The notes under the pieces are model-generated. The model was not told the origin of the DNA. It did no database searches and was given only the letters and a program-made list of their open reading frames with translations. Positions 25,632-33,592 of a stretch of 64,000 bases of DNA are shown piece after piece (within the stretch, counting starts at the first letter, position 1; the number at the start of each line of letters is the position of its first letter). Source of the stretch: Actinomadura rubteroloni (GTDB lineage: Bacteria > Actinomycetota > Actinomycetes > Streptosporangiales > Streptosporangiaceae); contig NZ_MTBP01000002.1 in NCBI RefSeq assembly GCF_002911665.1, forward strand, positions 1,240,001-1,304,000. The letters run 5' to 3'. The position numbers and the translations under genes are program-made.

Positions 25632-26444
25632 TCAGCACCGCCAATCGGCGCCGCCGCACGACGGCAGCGGACGGGCCGCCAGCGTCCGCCCGATCTGCGC
25701 CGCGAGCTGCGGCGCGATACCGAACGGGTCGCCGGGCAGCGGCTTGGTGACCGTGCTCGCGGGACGTCCGTCGAACAGGCCGGAAGCGGTCAGCAGAAGG
25801 TACGGCCCCGCGCGGGTCGAGGTGCGGTTCATGCGGGACGCGTCGGTGAACGGCGCCGAGGACGTCCCCGGGAAGGCCGCCGCGCGCACCGCCGGGCCGA
25901 TGCGCCCGTCACCGTCCCCGGACGACGCCTTCTGCAGCTCGCGGAACGCCCGGTCCGCCCCGGACGGGTCGGGGAACGCGACGACGGCGACGGTCGTCAC
26001 GACGCCGCCCAGCGCGTCCGCGTAGGTGGCGCGCAGCGCGGCGCGGCAGCCGTTGGCGGTGAGCAGCGCGGCGATCTGCGCGTCCACGGCGTCCGGGCAA
26101 CCGGTGTCGGGCAGGATCCCGAGCCGCCGCGCGGTCTCGCCGGGCCCGCCGCCGGGCTGGTAGGGCAGCGTGCCGGGGAAGATCCGGCCGGCGGGCCAGG
26201 CGGACCAGCGGCGGGCCACGTCCCGGTTCGCCGCGCGCTCCAACTCCGCCGCCGTCGGGTCGCGGTGCAGCGTCAGCCAGCCCGCCACCACGGAGACCCC
26301 GGCGGTCAGCAGCAGGCAGGACGCCACCGTGATCGCCGCGACCGCCCACTGGCGGGCCGTCAGGCCGAGCCGCGTCGGCGGGGGCGTCCACGGCGCGTCG
26401 GGGGGACGGGCCGGAAGCCGGGAGGAGGGGGGCAGGAACGCCAC
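25632..26444 (-). CDS. Single-pass membrane protein with extracytoplasmic CX6C tail, copy B
   Basis: About 270 residues; paralogue of the 23297 gene. Transmembrane helix (WAVAAITVASCLLLTAGVSVV), then WPAGRIFPGTLPY, TGCPDAVDAQ, CRAALRATYAD and the C-terminal C-G-G-A-D-W-R-C. Start is uncertain: GTG 26444 is 8 nt after TAATCT (26453-26458), implying a leaderless transcript, while TTG 26453 is in frame but inside that box. First gene of the two-module run 26444 to 21732. Function unknown. Confidence 0.75.
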   Translation of the reverse strand: MAFLPPSSRLPARPPDAPWTPPPTRLGLTARQWAVAAITVASCLLLTAGVSVVAGWLTLHRDPTAAELERAANRDVARRWSAWPAGRIFPGTLPYQPGGGPGETARRLGILPDTGCPDAVDAQIAALLTANGCRAALRATYADALGGVVTTVAVVAFPDPSGADRAFRELQKASSGDGDGRIGPAVRAAAFPGTSSAPFTDASRMNRTSTRAGPYLLLTASGLFDGRPASTVTKPLPGDPFGIAPQLAAQIGRTLAARPLPSCGGADWRC

Positions 26445-26487
26445 AACAGCCAAGATTAGCGATTGTTCCCGCCATCGCGGCCTTACC

Positions 26488-26646
26488 TCAGCGCCGGGGC
26501 CGCAGTCCCCGCCGGATCAAGGCGGCCTCCGCGTGGATGCGCGCCTCGGTGGCGAGCAGATCGGTCTCGGCCTTGTCGGTGCGCATCCGAGCCCTCGTCT
26601 CGCGCAGGCTGGGCGTGCGTTTGGTACGGCGTCTCCGGAACAGCAT
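26488..26646 (-). CDS. Small basic hypothetical protein, 52 residues
   Basis: Very basic protein starting MLFRRRRTKR and ending RRGLRPRR, with a charged amphipathic helix (TDKAETDLLATEARIHAEAA) between. ATG 26646 has an excellent GAGAGGAG about 6 nt upstream, which is the main reason to accept it. It sits 43 bp upstream of the first mycosin-module gene on the same strand but that gene seems to have its own promoter. Nucleic-acid or membrane-surface binding is possible; function unknown. Confidence 0.6.
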   Translation of the reverse strand: MLFRRRRTKRTPSLRETRARMRTDKAETDLLATEARIHAEAALIRRGLRPRR

Positions 26647-26829
26647 GACGGCTCCTCTCGTCGGACGCCTCGTCCCCGTTCCGGGACGGTCCATGCCCGT
26701 CCGGGCGTTGACATGCGTGTTCACAGCCCCAGGGCAGGCTTCGGGAATGCGCGAGCCGCATGGCAAGGTTGTGCGATGACAGGACGATGGCGTCCGCCCC
26801 CTTCGAGCGTCAGCACAGGAGCAGTCACC

Positions 26830-28011
26830 GTGTCGTTGCCACCTCTGGTCGAGCCCGCAGCGGAGCTCACCCGCGACGAGGTCAACCGTTACTCGCGCCA
26901 TCTGATCATTCCGGACGTCGGGATGTCCGGGCAGAAGCGCCTGAAGAACGCCCGGGTCCTGTGCGTCGGCGCCGGCGGCCTCGGTTCCCCCGCGCTCATG
27001 TACCTGGCGGCGGCGGGCGTCGGGACGCTCGGGATCATCGACTTCGACGTCGTGGACGAGTCCAACCTCCAGCGGCAGATCATCCACCGGCAGTCCACGC
27101 TCGGGCTGCCGAAGGCCGAGTCGGCCGCCGCGACCGTCCGCGACATCAACCCGCTCATCGACGTGGTCGTCCACAACACGGCGCTGGACCGGGACAACGT
27201 CCTGGAGATTTTCTCCGGCTACGACCTCATCGTGGACGGCACCGACAACTTCGCCACCCGCTACATGGTGAACGACGCGGCCGTCCTGCTCGGCAAGCCG
27301 TACGTGTGGGGCTCGATCTACCGGTTCGACGGCCAGGCGTCGGTGTTCTGGGCCGAGCACGGCCCGTGCTACCGCTGCCTCTACCCCGAGCCGCCGCCGC
27401 CCGGCATGGTCCCGTCGTGCGCCGAGGGGGGCGTGCTCGGCGTGCTGTGCGCGTCCATCGGGTCGGTGCAGGTCAACGAGGCCATCAAGCTGCTCACCGG
27501 CATCGGCGAGCCGCTCGTCGGACGGCTGCTGATCTACGACGCCCTGGAGATGAGCTACCGCTCGGTGAAGGTCCGCAAGGACCCCGAGTGCCCGCTGTGC
27601 GGCAAGAACCCGACGCAGACCGAGCTGCTGGAGGACTACGACGCCTTCTGCGGCGCGGTGTCGGACGAGGCCGCCGAGGCCGCGAAGGACTCCACGATCT
27701 CCGTCCACGACCTCAAGGCGCTCCAGGACCGGGGCGAGGACATCTTCCTCGTGGACGTCCGGGAGCCCAACGAGTACGAGATCGTCTCCATCCCGGGGGC
27801 GACGCTCATCCCGAAGGGCGACTTCCTCAACGGGTCCGCGCTGGAGCGGCTGCCGCAGGACAAGAAGATCGTCCTGCACTGCAAGTCGGGCGTGCGGTCG
27901 GCGGAGGCGCTCGCGGTCGTGAAGAGCGCGGGCTTCTCCGACGCCGTCCACGTCGGCGGCGGCATCGTGGCCTGGGTCAACCAGATCGACCCGAGCCTGC
28001 CCAGCTACTGA
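26830..28011 (+). CDS. moeZ: MoeZ adenylyltransferase/sulfurtransferase (ThiF-like E1 plus rhodanese)
   Basis: 393-residue enzyme that adenylates the C-terminus of ubiquitin-like sulfur carriers and transfers sulfur to form thiocarboxylate for molybdopterin, thiamine, cysteine and related pathways. E1 domain: nucleotide loop GAGGLGSP at about 47-54, adenylation Asp in DGTDNFATRY, zinc-type Cys pairs CYRC and CPLC. The C-terminal rhodanese has the active Cys in HCKSGVRS. GTG 26830 has AGGAG at 26818-26822; upstream ATG 26776 lacks a ribosome site. Position and sequence match Rv3206c. Confidence 0.93.
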   Translation: MSLPPLVEPAAELTRDEVNRYSRHLIIPDVGMSGQKRLKNARVLCVGAGGLGSPALMYLAAAGVGTLGIIDFDVVDESNLQRQIIHRQSTLGLPKAESAAATVRDINPLIDVVVHNTALDRDNVLEIFSGYDLIVDGTDNFATRYMVNDAAVLLGKPYVWGSIYRFDGQASVFWAEHGPCYRCLYPEPPPPGMVPSCAEGGVLGVLCASIGSVQVNEAIKLLTGIGEPLVGRLLIYDALEMSYRSVKVRKDPECPLCGKNPTQTELLEDYDAFCGAVSDEAAEAAKDSTISVHDLKALQDRGEDIFLVDVREPNEYEIVSIPGATLIPKGDFLNGSALERLPQDKKIVLHCKSGVRSAEALAVVKSAGFSDAVHVGGGIVAWVNQIDPSLPSY

Positions 28012-28018
28012 CACGCGC

Positions 28019-28057
28019 GACGGCGCCCCTCCCGGCGGAGGGGCGCCGTCCTCTTTT
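28019..28057 (+). terminator. Strong intrinsic terminator after moeZ
   Basis: Perfect 14-bp stem GACGGCGCCCCTCC / GGAGGGGCGCCGTC with a CGGC tetraloop, followed by CTCTTTT. It is the best classical rho-independent terminator in the window and separates moeZ from the convergent membrane protein gene. Confidence 0.9.
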
Positions 28058-28545
28058 CACCGACTGCGGACGGCGTGCCGCAACCGCCAGGTGCCGGCGA
28101 GGCCGAGTCCGCTCAGCGCCACGCCCAGCGCCAGTCCGCCGGACGGTTCCTCGTTCAGCCCGAGCAGGCAGTACGTCAGCACGCCGCTGGAACTCGCCGT
28201 GGCGGCCAGGACGCCGGCCGCGCGCACACGCGTCCGGACGGCGGCGCGACGGCCGAACCCGGCCCGGGATGCGCGGGACGCTGCGTGGAGCGTGGCGCGG
28301 GTCGTAAGCGTCGCGACGGCGGCGAGGGTGAAGCCGAACGCGGTGGCGAGCTTGAGCAGGCGCGTCGGACGGTCCGCGAGGACGGCCTGCAACTCTTCTG
28401 TGCGGACGGCGGCCCGTTCCGCGTCGCGGTAGCGCGCGTGCGCCGACCACACGACGAGTCGCCGCGCGATCCACGGCGCGAGGTCGCCGCACTCCGCCGC
28501 CACGAGCCCCGCCGCGACGGCGCACACGAATTGCGCCGCCGTCAC
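28057..28545 (-). CDS. Small membrane protein partner of a PadR regulator
   Basis: 162-residue protein with one or two hydrophobic segments in the middle (KLATAFGFTLAAVATLTT) and two near the C-terminus (VLAATASSSGVLTYCLLGL and GGLALGVALSGLGLAG). Family not recognised; such small membrane proteins often follow PadR genes. GTG 28545 overlaps the padR stop as GTGA, so it is translated with the regulator and probably autoregulated by it. Confidence 0.75.
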   Translation of the reverse strand: MTAAQFVCAVAAGLVAAECGDLAPWIARRLVVWSAHARYRDAERAAVRTEELQAVLADRPTRLLKLATAFGFTLAAVATLTTRATLHAASRASRAGFGRRAAVRTRVRAAGVLAATASSSGVLTYCLLGLNEEPSGGLALGVALSGLGLAGTWRLRHAVRSR

Positions 28546-28922
28546 GTCGTGCCTCCGGTGGGACGTGGGCGGAAGAGGCGGCGGAACGTTGTTCCGGATG
28601 CGGGCCGGGGCGGGCGGGACGTCCGGTCGAGCGCGGCGGGACGGCGTTCGGCGAGCAGGGTCCGCGCGGCGGCGAGCCCGTCGGGGTTCAGCCGGTAGAA
28701 GCGGCGGCGCGGCCGGGACGGGTCCGGCGCCGCGTCCTCCCAGCGCGCCGCGACCCATCCGGCGTCCTCCAGCCGGTCCAGCACGCGGTAGACGGTCGGC
28801 CCGGCCCGCCGCGTCGTCTTCATGAGGTCCCAGCCGTGGACCTCGCCGTCCTGCCGGTAAACCTCGACCAGCGCTTCCAGCACGTCCAGGAGAGGCCCGG
28901 TGACCCGCTGCACTCCGCTCAC
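28542..28922 (-). CDS. PadR-family transcription regulator
   Basis: 126-residue winged-helix regulator: LLDVLEALVEVYRQDGEVHGWDLMKTT, then TVYRVLDRLEDAGWV and a wing ending RRRFYRLNPDG, followed by a basic tail. GTG 28922. Its own promoter region carries a PadR-type palindrome (28930-28945) just upstream of the start, so negative autoregulation is expected. The gene overlaps the downstream membrane protein gene by 4 bp. Confidence 0.87.
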   Translation of the reverse strand: MSGVQRVTGPLLDVLEALVEVYRQDGEVHGWDLMKTTRRAGPTVYRVLDRLEDAGWVAARWEDAAPDPSRPRRRFYRLNPDGLAAARTLLAERRPAALDRTSRPPRPASGTTFRRLFRPRPTGGTT

Positions 28923-28929
28923 CCGCTTA

Positions 28930-28945
28930 ATGTACCTAGCTACAT
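28930..28945. promoter_or_regulatory. PadR-box palindrome ATGT-N8-ACAT
   Basis: ATGTACCTAGCTACAT on the plus strand is an exact ATGT-N8-ACAT, the published core of PadR operators. It lies 8 bp upstream of the padR start codon and touches the stop of the preceding GNAT gene. Confidence 0.8.
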
Positions 28946-29457
28946 CAAGGTGGGTCCAGGTCGAGCCGCCACTCGCACACCCGCATCGAGGGGACGCGCG
29001 GATACAGGAAGTCCGTCTCGCCGAGCAGCGTGAACCCCGCCTTGCGGCACACCGCGTTCGACGCCGGATGGTCCACTGACGGGAACGCGTACAGGAAGCG
29101 GTGCCGCGCCACGGCCCCGAGCCGCGCGACGAGCGCCAGCGCCGCCGCCGTCGCGACGCCGCGCCCCTGGAAGGAGGGCAGGACGGTCCAGCCCGTCTCG
29201 TACCCGGGCTCGTCGCGCCAGGTCCGCTCCCAGTAGCCGATCGTCCCGATCCGCTCGCCGTCGGCCTCCACCGCGAACAGCTCCACGACGCCCGGCTCGG
29301 TGTACGACAGGTAGCGCTGATGGCGGCCGAAGACGTCCCACTCGCTCTCCGGGCCGCCCAGATGGTCGGTCATCTCCGGCGCGTTCAACCGCCGCAGCAG
29401 CTCGAAGTCGGCGTCGTGCCACCGGTCGAGCCGCACCGTCCGCAGGCCGTCCCCCAT
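28945..29457 (-). CDS. GNAT family N-acetyltransferase
   Basis: 170-residue acetyltransferase of the RimJ/RimL-like GNAT subgroup. The acetyl-CoA loop is LPSFQGRGVATAAA, preceded by the beta-strand IGTIGYWERTW and followed by FPSVDHPASNAVCRKAGFTLLGET. Substrate unknown. ATG 29457 begins the conserved RLDRWHDADFELLRRLN segment; a longer frame upstream is out of the family. Upstream of padR on the same strand, but padR seems to have a separate operator-controlled promoter. Confidence 0.87.
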   Translation of the reverse strand: MGDGLRTVRLDRWHDADFELLRRLNAPEMTDHLGGPESEWDVFGRHQRYLSYTEPGVVELFAVEADGERIGTIGYWERTWRDEPGYETGWTVLPSFQGRGVATAAALALVARLGAVARHRFLYAFPSVDHPASNAVCRKAGFTLLGETDFLYPRVPSMRVCEWRLDLDPP

Positions 29458-29513
29458 GCGGCCGACGCTAGCCGACGCCGCCGCGCGAGGCCGCGGGAAC
29501 CGCCGCGCCGTCC

Positions 29514-30227
29514 TCAGCCCCGGGGCGGCGTGTACGGCACGTGCAGCATTTCGGCGAGGTCCTTCAAGGTCAGCTCGAAAAGGGGCTCGGCGTCGTCGAG
29601 AGCGAAATCGAGATGCCCGAAGACCTCCATGCTGATCACGCCCTCCAGCCGCACCCAGCAGTTCAAAAAGATTTGCAGGACGGCGAGCGGAAGGTCGATG
29701 CCGCGCGTCTCCCGGTAGCGCGCGAGCTGGACGCGCAGCGACGGGTCCAGCTCGTCGTCGGACGCCACCGGGAACGGGTGGTGCTCCCAGAGGTGCAGGA
29801 AGAGCTGCATGAACGTCATGGCGAACTGACGGCCGCACTCGTCGGCGATGTCGATCGGCCCTTCGTCGTCCAACGCGGGCGGCGGCGCGCCGAACAAGAG
29901 CGCGAACTCGCGCGGGTGGGCCAGGCACCATTCGCGGAAGACCCGGCCGACCGTGAGGAACTTGAGGCCGATCTCCCGGTTCGGGAGGGCGTCCATCCCC
30001 TTTTCCAGCTCTTCGGTGATCTCGCGGAACAGCGCGGCCACGAGATGGCGCAGCAGTTCACCGTGATTGCCGAAGTAGCGGTAGAGGCCGGGCGCGGTCA
30101 TGCCCATGTCGCGGGCGATGGCCCGCAGCGTGACCGCCTCGACGCCGTCCGCGACCAGGATCCGCCGCGCCGTGCGGGTGATCTCGTCCACGGTCGCGGC
30201 GCGCTGCCGTTCCCGCCGGCTCTCCAT
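29514..30227 (-). CDS. TetR-family regulator divergent from an MMPL transporter
   Basis: 237-residue TetR repressor. The N-terminal HTH is ILVADGVEAVTLRAIARDMGMTAPGLYRYFGNH (about 24-56); the C-terminal ligand domain resembles the WHG/TetR_C type (FALLFGAPPP). ATG 30227. It is divergent from the MMPL gene and the shared 106-bp region carries two 17-bp-spaced copies of GTTAACACCGTT(C/T)AC, so it probably represses itself and the exporter until a ligand binds. Confidence 0.9.
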   Translation of the reverse strand: MESRRERQRAATVDEITRTARRILVADGVEAVTLRAIARDMGMTAPGLYRYFGNHGELLRHLVAALFREITEELEKGMDALPNREIGLKFLTVGRVFREWCLAHPREFALLFGAPPPALDDEGPIDIADECGRQFAMTFMQLFLHLWEHHPFPVASDDELDPSLRVQLARYRETRGIDLPLAVLQIFLNCWVRLEGVISMEVFGHLDFALDDAEPLFELTLKDLAEMLHVPYTPPRG

Positions 30228-30272
30228 CGCGCCCTCCTCCGCCGCTTGACGCCCTCACTGGAGCCATGCGAT

Positions 30273-30304
30273 GTTAACACCGTTCACCAGTTAACACCGT
30301 TTAC
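30273..30304. promoter_or_regulatory. Probable TetR operator: two direct repeats, 17-bp period
   Basis: GTTAACACCGTTCAC at 30273-30287 and GTTAACACCGTTTAC at 30290-30304. Each includes the palindromic GTTAAC hexamer. They lie midway between the divergent TetR and MMPL start codons. Confidence 0.7.
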
Positions 30305-30333
30305 TAGAGCTAAGCAGTTTCACGGAGGGGCCC

Positions 30334-32487
30334 ATGCTGGAACGCTGGGGACGACTACTGCACCGACGGCGACGGCCCGCACTCGTCCTGTCGGTGATCG
30401 CGCTGGTCATCGCCGCCGTCTGGGGCACCGGCGTGTTCGGCGCACTCAGCTCGGCCGGCGGGTTCACGACGCCGGGCAGCGAGAGCGCCGCCGCGGTCGA
30501 CGCCGCCGAACGCGCGCTCGGCCGCGACGCCACGGACGTCGTCGTGCTCTACCGGGCGCCGCGGGGACGGACGATCGACGACCCGTCCGTCCGCGCCGCC
30601 ATCGACCGGCAGCTCGGCGCGCTGCCCAAGGACCGGGTCGCGAGCGCCGGGACCTACTGGTCCACCCGCTCGCCCGCGCTGGTCAGCCACGACCGGACGG
30701 CCACCTACGCGGCCCTGCGCCTCGCGGGCGCCACCGACCAGGCCCGCTCGGACGCCTACGAGGCGGTGAAGCCGCGCCTGGAGCGCGCCGACGGCCTGAC
30801 GGTGCGCCTCGGCGGCCCCGTCGCGACCGAAACGGCCGTCAACGACCGCGTCAGCGCCGACATCGGACGCGCGGAAGGCCTGTCCCTGCCGATCCTGCTG
30901 ATCCTGCTCGTCGTGATCTTCGGCGGGCTGGTCGCCGCGAGCCTGCCGCTCGTCATCGGCGGCGTGGCGATCCTCGGCTCGTTCACCGCGCTGCACGTCC
31001 TCACCGCCGTCACCGACGTGTCGATCTTCGCGGTCAACATCACGACGTTCCTCGGCCTCGGCCTGGCGATCGACTACGGCCTGTTCATCGTGTCGAGGTT
31101 CCGGGAGGAACTGGACGGCCCCGACGGCGTCGAGGGCGCGCTCGGCCGCACGATGGCCACCGCCGGACGGACGGTCCTCGTCTCCGGCGTCACGGTCGCG
31201 GTCTCACTGGCCGGACTGACCCTGTTCCCGCAGATGTTCCTGCGGTCGATGGGCTTCGGCGGCGTCGCGACCGTCCTCGTGTGCGCGGCGGCGGCGCTGA
31301 CCGTCCTGCCCGTCCTGCTGGCCCTGCTCGGACGCCGCGTCGACGCCCTCTCGTTCCGGCGGAGGAGGACCGAGCGCAAGCCCGAGGACCAGGGCCGCTG
31401 GTACCGGCTCGGACGCGGCGTCATGCGGCGTCCCGTCCTCGCGCTCGCCGGGATCGTGGTCGTCCTGCTGGCGCTCGGCTCGCCGCTGCTGCGCATCTCC
31501 TGGGGCGGGAACGACGCGCGCGTCCTGCCGGCGGGCGCGGAGACGCGCGTCGCCGCCGAGGCGCTGGACCGCGACTTCCCGGGCGGCGCGACGACGCCGA
31601 TCCGCGTGATCGTCACCGGGATGCAGCGGCCGGGCGACGCGACCGGGTTCGCCGCGACGCTCGCCCGGATCCCGGGGGTCGCCGGGGCCGCCGTCGCCCG
31701 CGCCCGCGGGGGCGCCGCGGAGATCGACGTCCGGTACCCCGGCGACCCCGACTCCGGTACCGCCCGCCGGATCGTCGCCGACGTCCGGGCCGCCGCGCCG
31801 CCCCCCGGGGCGCGGGTGCTCGTCGGCGGCGAGACCGCCGAACTGGTGGACAGCCTCCACGCGCTCGGGTCGCGCCTGCCGTGGCTGGCGCTGACGGTCG
31901 GGCTCGCGACGTTCGTCCTGCTGTTCCTCGCGTTCGGATCGGTCGTGCTGCCGTTGAAGGCCATCCTGATGACCGCGCTGTCGCTGTCGGCGACGTTCGG
32001 GATCGTCGTGCAGATCTTCCAGGAGGGGACGCTCTCGGACGTCCTCGGCTTCACCGCGACCGGCATGCTCAACCCCGCGATGCCGATCCTCATGGTGGCG
32101 ATGCTGTTCGGCCTCACGATGGACTATGAGGTGTTCCTGCTGTCCCGCGTCCGCGAACGGTACGACGCCACCGGGGACGTGGCGGCGTCCGTCGCGTCGG
32201 GCCTGCAACGCACCGGGCAGATCATCACCGGGGCCGCCGCGCTGTTCATCGTGGTGATGGGCGCGTTCTCCACGTCCGGGGTGTCGTTCATCAAGATGAC
32301 CGGCGTCGGGATGGTCGTCGCCGTCGCGCTGGACGCCACGCTGGTGCGGATGCTGCTCGTCCCGGCGGCGATGCGGCTGCTCGGCCGCGTCAACTGGTGG
32401 TCGCCCGGCCCGCTCGCCCGGCTCTACCGCCGGTACGGCATCCGCGAGGAGGCCGCGCCGCCCGTCCTCGAACCGGCCGGTACGTGA
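30334..32487 (+). CDS. MMPL/RND-family transporter
   Basis: 717-residue membrane transporter of the MMPL type with two repeated halves: an initial helix near residues 16-38, an extracytoplasmic loop, then a block of helices including FLGLGLAIDYGLFIVSRFREE; the second half has LFGLTMDYEVFLLSRVRERY, the two Asp-Tyr pairs acting in proton coupling. Such proteins export lipids or drugs. ATG 30334 follows GGAGGGG. Control by the divergent TetR is likely. It ends before a hairpin shared with ku. Confidence 0.9.
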   Translation: MLERWGRLLHRRRRPALVLSVIALVIAAVWGTGVFGALSSAGGFTTPGSESAAAVDAAERALGRDATDVVVLYRAPRGRTIDDPSVRAAIDRQLGALPKDRVASAGTYWSTRSPALVSHDRTATYAALRLAGATDQARSDAYEAVKPRLERADGLTVRLGGPVATETAVNDRVSADIGRAEGLSLPILLILLVVIFGGLVAASLPLVIGGVAILGSFTALHVLTAVTDVSIFAVNITTFLGLGLAIDYGLFIVSRFREELDGPDGVEGALGRTMATAGRTVLVSGVTVAVSLAGLTLFPQMFLRSMGFGGVATVLVCAAAALTVLPVLLALLGRRVDALSFRRRRTERKPEDQGRWYRLGRGVMRRPVLALAGIVVVLLALGSPLLRISWGGNDARVLPAGAETRVAAEALDRDFPGGATTPIRVIVTGMQRPGDATGFAATLARIPGVAGAAVARARGGAAEIDVRYPGDPDSGTARRIVADVRAAAPPPGARVLVGGETAELVDSLHALGSRLPWLALTVGLATFVLLFLAFGSVVLPLKAILMTALSLSATFGIVVQIFQEGTLSDVLGFTATGMLNPAMPILMVAMLFGLTMDYEVFLLSRVRERYDATGDVAASVASGLQRTGQIITGAAALFIVVMGAFSTSGVSFIKMTGVGMVVAVALDATLVRMLLVPAAMRLLGRVNWWSPGPLARLYRRYGIREEAAPPVLEPAGT

Positions 32488-32571
32488 CCGCGAAATCACG
32501 GAAAGTGCTTGTGATCACCGGTCCGGCGACCGGAGGATGGGGACATCTCGGCGTCGGCCCCTGATCCCCGT

Positions 32572-32603
32572 GGCGGCGCGGTGCGGAGGGCATCCGCGCC
32601 GCC
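32572..32603. terminator. Hairpin terminator between the MMPL gene and ku
   Basis: Perfect 10-bp inverted repeat GGCGGCGCGG / CCGCGCCGCC around a 12-nt loop, in the gap between convergent genes. No T-run. Confidence 0.55.
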
Positions 32604-32617
32604 GCGGTCAGGACCGG

Positions 32618-33478
32618 TCAGGCCGTCTTCCTGCTCCGCGGCTTGGCCTTGGCCTTCTTCTCCGGGGCGGCCTCCTTGCGCGGGGCCGCCGGCTTCTTCT
32701 CCGCCCGGCTCTTCTTGGCCGCCTCGACGCTGGCCCGCAGCGCGCCGAGCAGGTCGGCGGCCGGCGCCTCCTCCTCGGGCGCGGCCGGACGGGTCACCTC
32801 GCGTCCCTCGACCTTGGCGTCGATGACGGCCTGGAGCGCCTCGCGGTAGGCGTCCTTGTACTCGCCCGGGTCGAAGTCGCCCTGCATCGACTCGATGAGC
32901 GAGGACGCCATCGTCAGCTCCTGCTTGCGGACCTCGATCTCCTCGTTCATGAACGGGAAGGACGGCGCGCGGACCTCGTCCGGCCACAGCATCGTCTCCA
33001 GCACGAACACGTTGTCGCGGACGCGCAGCGTCGCCAGCGACTCGCGCTGGCGCAGCGCCACCTTGACGATCGCGACCTGTCCGCTGCCCGCCAGCGCGTC
33101 GCGCAGCAGGACGTAGGGCTTGGCCCCCTGCTGGTCGGGCTCCAGGTAGTACGACTTGGCGAAGTAGATCGGGTCGACCTCGGCCGCCTCGACGAACTGC
33201 AGGACGTCGATGCGCCGGCTCGTGGACAGCGGCAGCTCGGCGAAGTCCTCGTCGGTGAGGACGACCATCTCGCCCCCGGGCAGCTCGAAGCCCTTGGCGA
33301 TGTCGCCGTAGGAGACCTCCTCGCCGTCGAGCGTGCAGACCCGCTTGTAGCGGATGCGTCCCCCGTCGGTGCGGTGCACCTGGTGGAAGGAGACGTCGCG
33401 CTGCTCGGTGGCCGAGTACAGCTTCACCGGGATCGTGACCAGCCCGAACGAGATGGCGCCCTTCCAGATACTGCGCAT
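32618..33478 (-). CDS. ku: Ku end-binding protein for non-homologous end joining
   Basis: 286-residue bacterial Ku. It starts MRSIWKGAISFGLVTIPVKLY, the hallmark N-terminus, and continues with HQVHRTDGGRIRYKRVC and the DVLQFV/DPIYFAKSYYLEP core; the last 50 residues are a Lys/Ala-rich tail that in other Ku proteins binds DNA and recruits LigD. The homodimer threads onto DNA ends. Divergent from the ligase gene with a 114-bp shared control region. Confidence 0.95.
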   Translation of the reverse strand: MRSIWKGAISFGLVTIPVKLYSATEQRDVSFHQVHRTDGGRIRYKRVCTLDGEEVSYGDIAKGFELPGGEMVVLTDEDFAELPLSTSRRIDVLQFVEAAEVDPIYFAKSYYLEPDQQGAKPYVLLRDALAGSGQVAIVKVALRQRESLATLRVRDNVFVLETMLWPDEVRAPSFPFMNEEIEVRKQELTMASSLIESMQGDFDPGEYKDAYREALQAVIDAKVEGREVTRPAAPEEEAPAADLLGALRASVEAAKKSRAEKKPAAPRKEAAPEKKAKAKPRSRKTA

Positions 33479-33508
33479 GACCGACCCTTACCCGCAGGAC
33501 AGTTCTCA

Positions 33509-33524
33509 CTAGCGTCATGGCTAG
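33509..33524. promoter_or_regulatory. Palindrome CTAGC-N6-GCTAG in the ku/ligase control region
   Basis: Inverted repeat CTAGCGTCATGGCTAG centred between divergent ku and ligase genes. Its right arm merges into TAGATT (33522-33527), a candidate -10 for the ligase gene. It may be an operator; no regulator is suggested by sequence. Confidence 0.4.
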
Positions 33525-33592
33525 ATTCGTTTTGGCGTTCCGGCACCCTTCCGGCCTTTTTCCCGGAACCCCGGGCCGGGTAGGGAGCCGGT

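Noticed and set aside
21732..26444. Complete type VII secretion locus
   Set aside because: Only mycosin-like proteases are present; no EccB, EccC, EccD, EccE or WXG100 gene lies in the window.
26488..28014. 508-residue minus-strand frame across moeZ
   Set aside because: Antisense to moeZ; only its last 52 codons, with their own ribosome site, are kept as a small gene.
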